From Paracoccus thiocyanatus (GTDB taxonomy: Bacteria > Pseudomonadota > Alphaproteobacteria > Rhodobacterales > Rhodobacteraceae), in assembly GCF_900156255.1 (NCBI RefSeq), contig NZ_FTMK01000007.1:98313-162312 (forward strand): 64,000 nt of DNA, read 5' to 3'. The notes beneath the pieces are model-generated. The model was not told where the DNA came from. It was given only the letters and a program-made list of their open reading frames with translations, and did no database searches. The position numbers and the translations under genes are program-made. Shown in pieces: positions 35,425-45,221 of the stretch. The first letter of the stretch is position 1, and the number at the start of each line of letters is the position of its first letter.

Positions 35425-37862
35425 TGGCGCGCAGGCACAAGCGATATATGGCCGGAAGACATAAGGCCGGGACAACCGCGCGCGCCGCGCTGCTGGCCGC
35501 CCTGCTGCCCGGCATGGCCCTGGGCCAAAGCCTGACCCCGGACGGCCAGACCCTGCCGGTCTATGACGAACCCGAAACCGTGTCCCCTGATCGGACCGCG
35601 GGCCCCGCCGGACCCGCCCTGGCCCCGACCGAGACCTCGGACAGCAATGCCCGCTTCGCCGACGGCACCCAGGTGCTGCACATGCCGCGCTTTGGCACCC
35701 GCCCCGGCGCGGTGCATATCGCCGCGACCGAAGCCCAGGCCGAAGGCAGCCCGGCCACGCTGCTGGCCGATCAGGTCACGCTGGGCGCGGACAATCGCCT
35801 GACCGCCTCGGGCGGGGTGGTCATCTGGTATCGCGGCAGCCGGCTGATCGCCTCGCGCGTGGTCTATGACAACGAAACCGGCGGCGCGGTGATCGAGGGG
35901 CCGATCCACCTGACCGAACCGGCCCGCGCCGGCACGTCCCAGGAAACCATCCTGATCGCCGACAGCGCCCAGCTTGACCCCAATATGCAGGACGGCATCC
36001 TGCGCGGCGCCCGGCTGGTGCTGGCGCGCGAGATGCAGATGGCCGCGCGCCAGATGCGCCGCAGCCAGAACGGGGCGGTGACGCGCCTGGACAATGTCGT
36101 CGCCTCCAGTTGCCAGATCTGCGCCGAAAGCCCGATCCCGCTATGGGAAATCCGCGCCCGCTCGATCACGCATGACGCGCGCACCAGCCAACTGCATTTC
36201 GACCAGCCGCAATTGCGCATGCTTGGCCTGCCGGTCGCCGCCCTGCCCTGGCTGACTGCGCCCGATCCCAGCGTCGAACGGATGAGCGGCTTTCTGCGGC
36301 CGCAACTGCGCACCACCTCGGGGCTGGGTTTCGGCGTCAAGCTGCCTTATTTCATCACGCTGGGCGACCATGCCGACCTGACGCTGACGCCCTATGTCGC
36401 CGCCTCGCGCACCCGGACGCTGGAACTGCGCTATCGTCAGGCCTTCAGCAATGGCGCGATGGAATGGAACGCGGCGCTGTCGCGCGACGATCTGGAGCCG
36501 GGGCGCACCCGCGGCTATCTGTTCGGCGGCGCGCGATTCGAGCTGCCGCGCGGCTATATGCTGGGCTTGCAGATCCAGATGGCCAGCAACCGCGCCTATC
36601 TGCTGGATTACGACATCTCCAGCGCGGACCGGCTGTGGAGCGGGCTGACCCTGGACCGCGTGCGCCGCGACCGGATGGTCATGGCGCGGATCGGCAATTA
36701 CGAATCGCTGCGCGGCGCCGAGGCCGAGGCCGATGAGTTCACCCCCTCGGTCGTCGCCGACGCGCTGTGGAAGCGGCGCTGGACCCCCGGCCGGATCGGC
36801 GGCATCGCCAGCCTGGAATGGTCACTGCACGCCCATCGCCGCTCGTCGGGGGAAGACAGGCTGGGCCGCGACATGGCGCGCGGCTCGGTCGAGCTGGGCT
36901 GGCAGCGCAGCACCATCCTGCCCGGCGGGCTGCTTGGGGCCGCCCAGGCGCGGCTGAACGCCGATTTCTACCGCATCAACCAGGACAGCGATTACGACGA
37001 CTGGGTGGTGCGCGCCGACCCGACCCTGGCCGCGGAACTGCGCTGGCCGCTTGCCCGCCATGCCGGCGGCGTGACCCATATCGTCGAGCCCGTCGCACAA
37101 CTGGTCTGGTCGCCCGAACGCGAGGCCGAGGACGAAGTCCCGAACGAGGACAGCCGCCTGATCGAGTTCGACGAAGGCAACCTGTTCGCGCTGAACCGCT
37201 TTCCGGGCTGGGATGCGCGCGAATCGGGCTGGCGGGCCAATCTGGGCATCGGCTGGACGCGGATCGACCCGGCCGGCTGGTCCATCGGCCTGACCGCCGG
37301 CCGCGTCCTTCGCGACGAAGCCGACGCGGCCTTTGAAAGCGGTGCGGACGATCCGTCGTTCTGGGACGGCGGCCCCTTGGGCGGCAAGCGCTCGGACTGG
37401 CTGCTGGCGGCGCATTATTCGGGGGCGAACGGGCTTGCCATCGCCAACCGCGCGCTGTTCGACGACGGCTTCTCGATCAGCCGCAACGAATTGCGCCTGG
37501 GCTGGTTCCGGCCCGGCTTGCAGGTCTCGGCCGGCTATCTCTGGCTTGATTCGGATGAAAGCGAAAGCCGCGACCAGGACGTTTCGGAACTGACCATGGC
37601 CGGCGGCTGGCAGATGGCCCCCGGCTGGTGGGCCACGACCGAGACGCGCTATGACTTTACCGCCGATCGCGCGCAAAAGGCGCAGCTTGGGCTGGAATAC
37701 CGCAACGAATGCATAACCGTGGAAATGTCGGTCGAGCGGCGCTTTACCTCGTCGGACGAGGTGCGGCCGGATACCCGCTTCGACCTGGGCATAAGGCTGG
37801 GCGGCTTTGGCCAGCAAAAGCCCGGTCGCGGAACGGTGGCGCGCCGCGCCTGCCTGCGCTAA
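35421..37862 (+). CDS. lptD: LPS-assembly outer-membrane protein LptD
   Basis: An 813-residue outer-membrane protein that inserts LPS into the outer leaflet. A signal peptide (RAALLAALLPGMALGQ, cleavage near residue 36) is followed by an LptA/OstA-like N-domain (about 90-230) and a C-terminal beta-barrel of alternating strands. A CQIC pair lies near residue 233. It is linked by overlap to lptG upstream and lies 31 bases before surA, the chaperone that helps fold it, so assembly factor and client are in one operon. Confidence 0.92.
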   Translation: MMARRHKRYMAGRHKAGTTARAALLAALLPGMALGQSLTPDGQTLPVYDEPETVSPDRTAGPAGPALAPTETSDSNARFADGTQVLHMPRFGTRPGAVHIAATEAQAEGSPATLLADQVTLGADNRLTASGGVVIWYRGSRLIASRVVYDNETGGAVIEGPIHLTEPARAGTSQETILIADSAQLDPNMQDGILRGARLVLAREMQMAARQMRRSQNGAVTRLDNVVASSCQICAESPIPLWEIRARSITHDARTSQLHFDQPQLRMLGLPVAALPWLTAPDPSVERMSGFLRPQLRTTSGLGFGVKLPYFITLGDHADLTLTPYVAASRTRTLELRYRQAFSNGAMEWNAALSRDDLEPGRTRGYLFGGARFELPRGYMLGLQIQMASNRAYLLDYDISSADRLWSGLTLDRVRRDRMVMARIGNYESLRGAEAEADEFTPSVVADALWKRRWTPGRIGGIASLEWSLHAHRRSSGEDRLGRDMARGSVELGWQRSTILPGGLLGAAQARLNADFYRINQDSDYDDWVVRADPTLAAELRWPLARHAGGVTHIVEPVAQLVWSPEREAEDEVPNEDSRLIEFDEGNLFALNRFPGWDARESGWRANLGIGWTRIDPAGWSIGLTAGRVLRDEADAAFESGADDPSFWDGGPLGGKRSDWLLAAHYSGANGLAIANRALFDDGFSISRNELRLGWFRPGLQVSAGYLWLDSDESESRDQDVSELTMAGGWQMAPGWWATTETRYDFTADRAQKAQLGLEYRNECITVEMSVERRFTSSDEVRPDTRFDLGIRLGGFGQQKPGRGTVARRACLR

Positions 37863-37893
37863 TGTCCGGCAAAACCAAGCGGCGAGGAAGCTG

Positions 37894-39165
37894 ATGCGGC
37901 GAATTCTTCTGGGGGCGGCGATGACCGCGATGCTGGCAGCGGGCGGGGCGGCCCCGGCCCTGGCGCAGGGCAATCCGTTCCAGCCGCTGGTCCATGTCAA
38001 CGACACGGCCGTCACCCGCTACGAACTGGACCAGCGCATCCGCTTTCTGCAAATCCTGCGCGCGCCGGATGCCGATCGCGCCTCGGCCGAACAGGCGCTC
38101 ATCGACGACCGGCTGCGCATCTTTGCGGCCCAGCAACTGGGCATCACCGCCCGCGACGAACAGATCGAGGCCGGGCTGGCGGAATTCGCCGGCCGCGCGA
38201 ACATGGGCGTCGAAGAGTTCACCCAGGCCCTGGCCCAGGCCGGGGTCGAGGGCCAGACCTTTCGCGATTTCGTCACCGCCGGCATCGTCTGGCGCGAAGT
38301 TGTGCGCCAGCGGCTGGTGCCGCAGGTCGAGGTCAGCGATGCCGAGCTTGACCAGGAAATGCAGCGCCTGATCGAAACCCCGCGCATCACCCATGTGGCG
38401 CTGTCGGAACTGATCATTCCCGCCCCCCCCGGCCAGGAGGCGCAGGCCATGGGGCTGGCGGAATCGCTGGTCGGCTCGGTCCGGTCCGAGGCGGATTTCG
38501 CGGCCGCCGCGCGGCAGCATTCGGCCACGCCCTCGGCCGAGAATGGCGGGCGGCTGCCCTGGACGCCGCTGGAAAACCTGCCGCCTTCGCTGCGCCCGAT
38601 CATCCTGTCGATGCAGCCGGGCCAGATCAGCCAGCCGCTAAGCGTCGAGGGGGCGGTCGTCCTGTTCTATCTGCGCGACAGCCGCGGCACGCTGCGGCCC
38701 GGCGCCAGGGAACAGGTGCTGGACTATGTGCGCATTCGCCTGGCCAGCCTGGCCGAGGCCCGCCGGATCGCCGCGCTTTCGCAGTCCTGCGCGGATCTTT
38801 TCGTGCATGCCCGCGGCCTGCCGCCGGAACAGATCCAGCGCCAGACCCTGCCGCAGGGCCAGATCCCGACCGCCGAGGCGATCCGGCTGGCGGTGCTGGA
38901 CGATGACGAAGCCAGCGTGGCCGGCCAGGACGGCCAGGCGGACATCCTGATGCTGTGCAAGCGCCAGCCGGCGCTGCTGGCCCAGGGGGCGCAGGAACCG
39001 CCCATCGCCGTCAGCCCCGAGGCCGAGGAAAGCGCCGCCTCCGAACCCGACGCGCTGCCCGACCGCGAACAGATGCGCGACCAGATCTTCAGCCGCAAGG
39101 TCGGGCAGGCGGCGGAAAACTATCTGGCCGAGTTGCGGGCCAATGCGATCATCCGGCGGCCTTGA
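37894..39165 (+). CDS. surA: Periplasmic chaperone/peptidyl-prolyl isomerase SurA
   Basis: A 423-residue secreted protein: signal peptide ending near ALAQ|GNPF (about residue 25), a SurA_N chaperone domain, and one parvulin-type isomerase domain (about 165-265, ending VEGAVVLFYLRD). E. coli SurA has two such domains. A longer alanine/glutamate-rich C-terminal region follows. It escorts outer-membrane proteins such as LptD. It lies 31 bases after lptD with GAGGAAG before its ATG. Confidence 0.9.
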   Translation: MRRILLGAAMTAMLAAGGAAPALAQGNPFQPLVHVNDTAVTRYELDQRIRFLQILRAPDADRASAEQALIDDRLRIFAAQQLGITARDEQIEAGLAEFAGRANMGVEEFTQALAQAGVEGQTFRDFVTAGIVWREVVRQRLVPQVEVSDAELDQEMQRLIETPRITHVALSELIIPAPPGQEAQAMGLAESLVGSVRSEADFAAAARQHSATPSAENGGRLPWTPLENLPPSLRPIILSMQPGQISQPLSVEGAVVLFYLRDSRGTLRPGAREQVLDYVRIRLASLAEARRIAALSQSCADLFVHARGLPPEQIQRQTLPQGQIPTAEAIRLAVLDDDEASVAGQDGQADILMLCKRQPALLAQGAQEPPIAVSPEAEESAASEPDALPDREQMRDQIFSRKVGQAAENYLAELRANAIIRRP

Positions 39166-39178
39166 GCCCGGTTGAGCC

Positions 39179-39232
39179 ACCGGGGGCGCTTCGCCCCCCG
39201 GACCCCCCGAGAGTATTTGGGAAACGGAGAAA
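39179..39232 (+). repeat. Dispersed GC-rich intergenic repeat, copy 4 (supplies the pdxA ribosome binding site)
   Basis: CCGGGGGCGCTTCGCCCCCCGG hairpin elements, then GTATTTGGGAAACGGAGAAA running straight into the pdxA start codon. The last 20 bases are identical to those before the hydrolase gene at 16598. Confidence 0.8.
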
Positions 39233-40201
39233 ATGACCGAGGCCCGGCCCATCATCCTGACCTGCGGCGAGCCTGCCGGCGTGGGCCCCGAGCTTGCGCC
39301 CAAGGCGCTGGCCCTGGGCCTGCCTTTCGTGTTCCTGGGCGACCCGCGGCATTTGCCCGCGGGCACCGCCTGGGCCGAGGTGGCGGCCCCCGGCGACCCG
39401 GTGGCGCCGGGCGTTCTGGCGGTGCTGCGCCATGATTTCCCGGCGCCGGCGGTGCCGGGCCGGCCCGATCCCGCCAACGCGCCCGCGGTGGTCGAGGTCA
39501 TCGCCCGTGCCGTCGATCTGGCGCTGACGGGCGCGGCCGGCGGCATCTGCACCCTGCCGATCAGCAAGGAGGCGCTGAAGCGCGGCGCCGGTTTCGCCTT
39601 TCCCGGCCATACCGAATACCTGGCGCATCTGGCCGGCGACGTGCCGGTGGCGATGATGCTGGCTTCGACCAATGTCGAGCCGCCCTGCCGGGTGGTGCCG
39701 GTGACGATCCACATCCCGCTGGCCGAGGTCGCGGCGGCGCTGACCCCCGCCCTGCTGGAACAGGCGATCCGCATCACCGATGCGGCGATGCGGCGCGATT
39801 TCGGCATCGCCCGGCCGCGGCTGGCCATCGCCGGGCTGAACCCCCATGCCGGCGAGAACGGCGTCATGGGTGAAGAAGAGGCGCGCTGGATGGCGCCATT
39901 GATCGAGCGGCTGCGCGGCGAAGGGTTCGAGCTGCGCGGGCCGCTGCCTGCCGATACCATGTTCCACCCGGCGGCGCGGGCGCGTTACGACGCGGCGCTT
40001 TGCGCCTATCACGACCAGGCGCTGATCCCGATCAAGACCCTGGATTTCGCGGGCGGGGTGAACGTGACGCTGGGCCTGCCCTTCGTGCGCACCTCGCCCG
40101 ACCATGGCACCGCCTTCGACATTGCCGGGCAAGGCATCGCCGATGCGCAAAGCGTCATCGCGGCGCTGCGCATGGCGCATGAGATGGCGGCGCGGCGATG
40201 A
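39233..40201 (+). CDS. pdxA: 4-hydroxythreonine-4-phosphate dehydrogenase
   Basis: A 322-residue PdxA enzyme of the DXP-dependent pyridoxal phosphate pathway, oxidising 4-phosphohydroxy-L-threonine. It has the [12 protein letters not shown]-terminal motif, the metal-binding histidines in [11 protein letters not shown] and [21 protein letters not shown] (written here as its parts TMFHPA and AYHDQALIP), and the C-terminal SPDHGTAFD. The surA-pdxA-rsmA order is conserved in many proteobacteria. The stop overlaps the rsmA start by four bases. Confidence 0.95.
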   Translation: MTEARPIILTCGEPAGVGPELAPKALALGLPFVFLGDPRHLPAGTAWAEVAAPGDPVAPGVLAVLRHDFPAPAVPGRPDPANAPAVVEVIARAVDLALTGAAGGICTLPISKEALKRGAGFAFPGHTEYLAHLAGDVPVAMMLASTNVEPPCRVVPVTIHIPLAEVAAALTPALLEQAIRITDAAMRRDFGIARPRLAIAGLNPHAGENGVMGEEEARWMAPLIERLRGEGFELRGPLPADTMFHPAARARYDAALCAYHDQALIPIKTLDFAGGVNVTLGLPFVRTSPDHGTAFDIAGQGIADAQSVIAALRMAHEMAARR

Positions 40202-41046
40202 GCGCCATCGACGGGCTGCCGCCGCTGCGCGCGGTGATCGCGCAGCATGACCTGCGCGCCAAGAAGCAGTTGGGGCAGAATTTCCTGCTGGACCTGAACC
40301 TGACCGCCAAGATCGCCCGCGCCGCCGGCGACCTGACCGGCTGCGACGTGATCGAGGTCGGCCCCGGCCCCGGCGGCCTGACCCGCGGATTGCTGGCCGA
40401 AGGCGCGCGGCATGTGCTGGCCATCGAGAAGGACGCGCGCGCCCTGCCCGCCTTGGCCGAGATCGCCGCTGCCTATCCGGGGCGGCTGGAGGTGATCCAT
40501 GGCGATGCGCTGGAGGTCGATCCGCTGGCGCATCTGACGCCGCCGATCCGTATCGTCGCCAACCTGCCCTATAATGTCGGCACCGAATTGCTGATCCGCT
40601 GGCTGACGCCGGCGGCCTGGCCGCCGTTCTGGCAATCGCTGACGCTGATGTTCCAGAAAGAGGTGGCCGAGCGCATCGTGGCGCGGCCCGGCGGCAAGGC
40701 CTATGGCCGGCTGGCCGTGCTGGCGCAATGGCGGGCCGAGGCGCGGATCGTGATGACCTTGCCGCCCGAAGCCTTTGTTCCGGCGCCCAAGGTGCATTCG
40801 GCGGTCGTGCAATTGACCGCGCTGGCCGAGCCGCGCTATCCGGCCGATCCGGCGGTGCTGAACCGGGTGGTGGCGGCGGGCTTCAACCAGCGCCGCAAGA
40901 TGCTGCGCGCCTCGCTCAAGGGGCTGCATCCGCAGATCGAATCGCTGCTGGTCCAGGCCGGAATCGCCCCCACCGCCAGGGCGGAAGAGATCGGGCTGGA
41001 GCAGTTCTGCGCATTGGCGCGGGGTCTGGCCGCCGCGCCACGCTGA
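40198..41046 (+). CDS. rsmA: 16S rRNA (A1518/A1519) dimethyltransferase
   Basis: A 282-residue RsmA/KsgA. It has KKQLGQNFL at the N-terminus, the SAM-binding [13 protein letters not shown], and the catalytic [10 protein letters not shown] motif. It dimethylates two adjacent adenosines near the 3' end of 16S rRNA during 30S assembly. It is the last gene of the lptF-to-rsmA run and converges on the DUF4167 gene three bases later. Confidence 0.96.
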   Translation: MSAIDGLPPLRAVIAQHDLRAKKQLGQNFLLDLNLTAKIARAAGDLTGCDVIEVGPGPGGLTRGLLAEGARHVLAIEKDARALPALAEIAAAYPGRLEVIHGDALEVDPLAHLTPPIRIVANLPYNVGTELLIRWLTPAAWPPFWQSLTLMFQKEVAERIVARPGGKAYGRLAVLAQWRAEARIVMTLPPEAFVPAPKVHSAVVQLTALAEPRYPADPAVLNRVVAAGFNQRRKMLRASLKGLHPQIESLLVQAGIAPTARAEEIGLEQFCALARGLAAAPR

Positions 41047-41049
41047 AGC

Positions 41050-41805
41050 TTATTCGCCCGATGCGCTTTCCGATTGGGTCTTGGCGGCCTTGCCCGCGCC
41101 CCGGCCGGATTTGGTGGCGGGCTTGGCCTCGTCGTCGGCCGGTTTCTTGCGGCTGCGCGGCGCGGCGGCGGCCGGCGTGGTCCGGGTGCGGCGACGCGGC
41201 GCCGGCTCGGGGGCGGCGGCCGCTGGCTCTTCGGGGCTGGCGGCCGGTTCGGCCACGGCTTCGGCCGCGCTGCTTTCCGGGGTCTGGATTGGCCCCTCGG
41301 CCTCTTCGTCCGAGGCGATGGCCGGCGGAAGGCCGCTTGCGGCGGGCTGGGCGGCGGCAGGTGCGGCGCGCTCTTCGCCTTTGGGGGCGGGCTGGCGCTC
41401 GTCCCGGCGATCCTCGCGGCGGTCCTGGCGCTCTTGCCGGTCGTGGCGGTGCCCGTGATGGCCGTTCTGGCCATTCTGGCCGTTTTCGGATCCGCCCTGT
41501 CCATTGCTGTCAGAGAGGTCCTCGTCACGGCCTTGTTGCTGGTTCTGGCGCTCGGCCTGTTCGCGCTGCGCCTCTCCCAGCATGCGGGTGTAATGCTCTG
41601 CATGCTGAAGAAAGCTCTGCTCGGCCACCCGGTCGTTGGAAAGCTGGGCGTCGCGGGCGAGCGTCAGGTATTTCTCGATGATCTGCTGGGGCGTGCCGCG
41701 CACCTTGCCCTCGGGACCCGAGGAATCGAAGACGCGGTTGACGATATTGCCCAGCGAACGCTGTCGGTTCGACTTGTTACGCGAACGGGATTTGGATGAT
41801 CTCAT
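41050..41805 (-). CDS. DUF4167 domain protein
   Basis: A 251-residue protein. Residues 1-75 form the conserved DUF4167 domain (GNIVNRVFDSSGPEGKVRGT, then IIEKYLTLARDAQLS). The rest is low complexity: Gln/Asn/His-rich (NGQNGQNGHHGHRHDRQ), then acidic/alanine-rich and a basic C-terminal tail. The domain is characteristic of alphaproteobacteria and unassigned; the basic, disordered tail suggests nucleic-acid binding. It sits between rsmA and prmC, both acting on the translation machinery. Confidence 0.88.
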   Translation of the reverse strand: MRSSKSRSRNKSNRQRSLGNIVNRVFDSSGPEGKVRGTPQQIIEKYLTLARDAQLSNDRVAEQSFLQHAEHYTRMLGEAQREQAERQNQQQGRDEDLSDSNGQGGSENGQNGQNGHHGHRHDRQERQDRREDRRDERQPAPKGEERAAPAAAQPAASGLPPAIASDEEAEGPIQTPESSAAEAVAEPAASPEEPAAAAPEPAPRRRTRTTPAAAAPRSRKKPADDEAKPATKSGRGAGKAAKTQSESASGE

Positions 41806-42051
41806 CAGCTTGTTGTCAGTTTATGTCCGGCAAGGCCGGCTGAGGTTGGGGTCATTGCTAAGGCGGGTGTCAGCGCAGGTGCGGCGCTTGGTCCGCTTTC
41901 CGCGTCACCAGTGAAAGGCTGGGTTATCCGAGTATGACTGACCCGTGCGTGGGCGTCGCGCCCCCGTCACAGTTGCGAATAAACACGCTGGGCCGTCGCT
42001 TACAAGCGAAAATTTCGCCACAACCGGCAAAAGGTGCGGAACCTTGCCGGA

Positions 42052-42879
42052 TCAAAGCGGCTTCCGGGCGGCGACGACGCGGTCGCGCCCGTCCAGATCG
42101 GGCAGGATCTGCGGCCCGTCCAGCCCCGCGTCATGCATCAGTTGCGCGACGGCGGCGCCCTGCGTCGGGCCGATCTCGACCAGCAGCCGGCCGCCGGGGC
42201 GCAGATGCGCCGGCGCGCCGGCGGCGATGGCGCGATAGGCCGAAAGCCCGTCCGCCCCGTCGGTCAGCGCCTGGATCGGCTCCCATTCCCGCACCTCGGG
42301 GACCAGCGACTCCATCTCTGCCAGTGCGATATAAGGCGGGTTCGAGACGATCAGGTCGAACTGTCCCTGGACCGTGGAAAACCAGTCGGATTCCAGGAAA
42401 TCCGCGCAAACCCCGATCCGCGCCGCATTGTCCCGCGCCACCGCCAGCGCGGCGGGCGAAATGTCGGTTCCCAGCCCTTGCGCGGCCGGCCGCTCGGCCA
42501 GAAGCGAGATCAGAATGGCGCCCGTGCCCGTGCCCAGGTCCAGAACCGAGGCAAAGGGCTGGGCCAGCGCGGCCTCGACCAGGGTTTCGGTTTCGGGGCG
42601 CGGGTCGAGCGTGTCGCGGGTCACGCGGAACTCGTGCTTCCAGAACGCGCGGCGGCCCAGGATCTGGCTGACCGGCTGGCGCGCGGCGCGGGCGGCAAGG
42701 GATGCGTCGAAACGTCGCAGCGCGTCGGGTGGCAGCGGCGCGGCCAGGGCGGCGGGCAGATGATGGCGCGGCAGGCCAAGGGCATGGCCCAGAAGCAGCC
42801 GGGCGTCCCCCTCGGCGGCCGGCACCCCCGCCGCGGCAAGCCGTGCGACGCCTTGCCGCAACGCCTCGGCCCCGGTCAT
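42052..42879 (-). CDS. prmC: Peptide chain release factor N5-glutamine methyltransferase
   Basis: A 275-residue PrmC/HemK methyltransferase. Motif I LDLGTGTGAILISLL (about 110-124) binds SAM and NPPYIALAE carries the catalytic NPPY. It methylates the glutamine of the GGQ motif of release factors, including PrfA encoded just upstream. The ATG at 42879 lies four bases after the prfA stop, so the enzyme and its substrate are co-expressed. Confidence 0.94.
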   Translation of the reverse strand: MTGAEALRQGVARLAAAGVPAAEGDARLLLGHALGLPRHHLPAALAAPLPPDALRRFDASLAARAARQPVSQILGRRAFWKHEFRVTRDTLDPRPETETLVEAALAQPFASVLDLGTGTGAILISLLAERPAAQGLGTDISPAALAVARDNAARIGVCADFLESDWFSTVQGQFDLIVSNPPYIALAEMESLVPEVREWEPIQALTDGADGLSAYRAIAAGAPAHLRPGGRLLVEIGPTQGAAVAQLMHDAGLDGPQILPDLDGRDRVVAARKPL

Positions 42880-42883
42880 CCGC

Positions 42884-43939
42884 TTAGCCGCCCTGCGCCG
42901 CCAGGCGCGCGGCCTGGTCATGGGCGGTCAGCGCCTCGACGATTTCGCCGATCTCGCCCTGCATGATGCGGTCAAGCGCGTAAAGGGTCAGGCCGATGCG
43001 ATGATCGGTCATGCGGCCCTGGGGGAAGTTATAGGTGCGGATGCGTTCCGAACGGTCGCCCGAGCCGACCTGAGACCGCCGATCGGCGGCGCGTTCGGCA
43101 TCGGCGCGCAAGCGTTCCATGTCGTAAAGCCGCGCACGCAGCACCGCCATGGCGTTGGCGCGGTTCTGGTGCTGCGACTTTTCCGAACTGGTCACGATGA
43201 TCCCTGTGGGCAGGTGGGTGATGCGCACCGCCGAATCGGTGGTGTTGACATGCTGGCCCCCCGCGCCGCTGGCGCGCATGGTGTCGATGCGGATATCGCC
43301 CGCGGGGATGTCGATATCGACCTCTTCCGCCTCGGGCAGAACGGCGACGGTGGCGGCGCTGGTATGGATGCGGCCCCCCGATTCCGTTTCGGGGACGCGC
43401 TGCACGCGGTGGACGCCCGATTCGTATTTCAGCCGGGCAAAGACCCCCTCGCCCTCGATCCGCGCCACGGCCTCGCGGACGCCGCCCAGATCGGATTGCA
43501 CCAGTTCCAGCATCTGGAACTGCCAGCCCTGCGATTCGGCAAAGCGGCGATACATGTCCAGCAGGTCGCCCGCGAACAGCGCCGCCTCTTCGCCGCCGGT
43601 GCCTGGACGGATTTCCAGGATCGCGGGCCGGGCGTCGGCGGCGTCCCGCGGCAAAAGCGCGATGCGCAGCGCCTGTTCCTGATCGGGGAGCGCGGCGCGC
43701 AGGCGCGACAATTCGTCCTGCGCCAGTTCCCGCATCTCGGGATCGTCCAACATCGCCTCGGCCTCGCGGATGGCGCGCCGCGCCTCGCGCCAGGCGGCGA
43801 CCTGCGCGACCACCGGCTTCAACTCGGCATATTCCCGGCCAATACCGGCGATTTCATCGGGCGAAGGGCCGGCATTCAGCCGCGCTTCGAGATATTCGAA
43901 GCGCTCGACGATCTGGTTCAGGCGGTCTTCCGGCAGCAT
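42884..43939 (-). CDS. prfA: Peptide chain release factor 1
   Basis: A 351-residue RF1. The GGQ peptidyl-tRNA hydrolysis motif is in [19 protein letters not shown] and the stop-codon recognition domain precedes it. It reads UAA and UAG. The family start [21 protein letters not shown] is replaced in writing by its first part MLPEDRL, at 43939; a TTG three codons earlier is less likely. It is divergent from the cytochrome c peroxidase gene. Confidence 0.95.
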   Translation of the reverse strand: MLPEDRLNQIVERFEYLEARLNAGPSPDEIAGIGREYAELKPVVAQVAAWREARRAIREAEAMLDDPEMRELAQDELSRLRAALPDQEQALRIALLPRDAADARPAILEIRPGTGGEEAALFAGDLLDMYRRFAESQGWQFQMLELVQSDLGGVREAVARIEGEGVFARLKYESGVHRVQRVPETESGGRIHTSAATVAVLPEAEEVDIDIPAGDIRIDTMRASGAGGQHVNTTDSAVRITHLPTGIIVTSSEKSQHQNRANAMAVLRARLYDMERLRADAERAADRRSQVGSGDRSERIRTYNFPQGRMTDHRIGLTLYALDRIMQGEIGEIVEALTAHDQAARLAAQGG

Positions 43940-43988
43940 TTGATGCAATTAGCCGTTGCGCCGCAAAGCGACAAGACAGAACCTCGGC

Positions 43989-44032
43989 ATGACCCAGATC
44001 AAAGCAAGGCGGCGCGCATCCGTGCAGATTAT
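43989..44032 (+). promoter_or_regulatory. FNR-type box and promoter of cytochrome c peroxidase
   Basis: ATGACCCAGATCAA (43989-44002) matches 8 of 10 defined positions of the FNR consensus TTGAT-N4-ATCAA. A -10-like AGATTAT follows at 44026-44032, placing the start near 44037, about 41.5 bases from the box centre. That is the class II activator position. FnrP control of ccp is known in P. denitrificans. Confidence 0.65.
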
Positions 44033-44068
44033 CGCAAGACGCGCCCACCAAGCCAAAGGAGGCACCAC

Positions 44069-45148
44069 GTGAAACTCGTCCCCTTTCTGACAGCGACGGG
44101 ACTTGCCCTGTCCGCATTGCCGGTCATGGCGCAGACCGAAGCCGTGAACGACAGCGCCCTGCGCGAGGAAGCCCTGGGCGTGTTCGAGGCGATTCCCCAA
44201 AAGATGACCGCCATCAAGCAGACCGAAGAAAATCCCGATGGCGTTCCGCTGACTGCCGAGAAAATCGAACTCGGCAAGCTGCTGTTCTTTGATCCCCGGA
44301 TGTCCAGCTCGCAGTTGATCTCGTGCCAGACCTGCCACAACGTCGGCATGGGCGGCACGGATGCGCTGCCGACCTCGATCGGCCATGGCTGGCAAAAGGG
44401 GCCGCGCAACTCGCCCACCATGCTTAACGCGATCTTCAACGCGGCGCAGTTCTGGGACGGTCGCGCGGGCGACCTGGCCGAACAGGCCAAGGGGCCGGTC
44501 CAGGCCGGGGTCGAGATGAGCAATACCCCCGAAGTGGTGGTCCAGACGCTCAATTCGATGCCCGAATATGTCGATGCCTTCAAGGCCGCCTTCCCTGGCG
44601 AGGCCGACCCCGTCACCTTCGACAATTTCGCCGCCGCGATCGAACAGTTCGAAGCGACCCTGATCACCCCCAACAGCGCCTTCGACCGCTATCTTGCGGG
44701 CGATGACGCGGCGATGGACGACCAGGAAAAGCGCGGGCTGCAAGCCTTTATCGAAACGGGCTGCACCGCCTGCCACTATGGCGTGAACTTCGGCGGACAG
44801 GACTATCACCCGTTCGGCCTGATCGCGAAGCCCGGCGCCGAGGTGCTGCCCGCTGGCGACAAGGGCCGCTACGAGATCAGCCAGACGGCGGATGACGAAT
44901 ATGTCTTCCGTGCCGCGCCGCTGCGCAACGCGGCGCTGACCGCGCCCTATTTCCACTCGGGCGTGGTTTGGGATCTGGCCGAGGCGGTGAAGATCATGTC
45001 CTCGGCCCAGATCGGCACCGAGCTGTCCGACCAGCAGGCGGAAGACATCACCGCCTTCCTGGGGGCGCTGACCGGCGAACAGCCGATCATCGACCACCCG
45101 ATCCTGCCCATGCGCACCGACACGACGCCGCTGCCGGCGCCCATGTAG
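44069..45148 (+). CDS. ccp: Di-haem cytochrome c peroxidase
   Basis: A 359-residue periplasmic enzyme reducing hydrogen peroxide to water with electrons from cytochrome c. It starts with GTG, backed by AAAGGAGG eight bases upstream. The signal peptide ends near VMAQ|TEAV (about residue 22). Two haem-binding CxxCH motifs are present: CQTCH (peroxidatic haem) and CTACH (electron-transfer haem), and axial methionine candidates near GVEMSNT and the later MSSAQ. The length fits bacterial CcpA proteins. The upstream FNR-type box suggests micro-aerobic expression. Confidence 0.94.
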   Translation: MKLVPFLTATGLALSALPVMAQTEAVNDSALREEALGVFEAIPQKMTAIKQTEENPDGVPLTAEKIELGKLLFFDPRMSSSQLISCQTCHNVGMGGTDALPTSIGHGWQKGPRNSPTMLNAIFNAAQFWDGRAGDLAEQAKGPVQAGVEMSNTPEVVVQTLNSMPEYVDAFKAAFPGEADPVTFDNFAAAIEQFEATLITPNSAFDRYLAGDDAAMDDQEKRGLQAFIETGCTACHYGVNFGGQDYHPFGLIAKPGAEVLPAGDKGRYEISQTADDEYVFRAAPLRNAALTAPYFHSGVVWDLAEAVKIMSSAQIGTELSDQQAEDITAFLGALTGEQPIIDHPILPMRTDTTPLPAPM

Positions 45149-45175
45149 GCCCAGGGCCATCTGCACGGAACGGAA

Positions 45176-45199
45176 AAAGGGGCCCAAGGGCCCCTTTCA
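45176..45199. terminator. Bidirectional terminator between ccp and the YceI gene
   Basis: AAAGGGGCCC and GGGCCCCTTT form a 10-base perfect stem between two convergent genes, with A and T tracts on the two sides. Confidence 0.75.
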
Positions 45200-45221
45200 A
45201 CTGTCAGCAGGGCCAGGCCGA

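Noticed and set aside
42920..44068. N-terminal extension of the cytochrome c peroxidase frame upstream of the GTG
   Set aside because: It runs antisense through all of prfA. The GTG at 44069 has a strong ribosome binding site and a perfect signal peptide follows.
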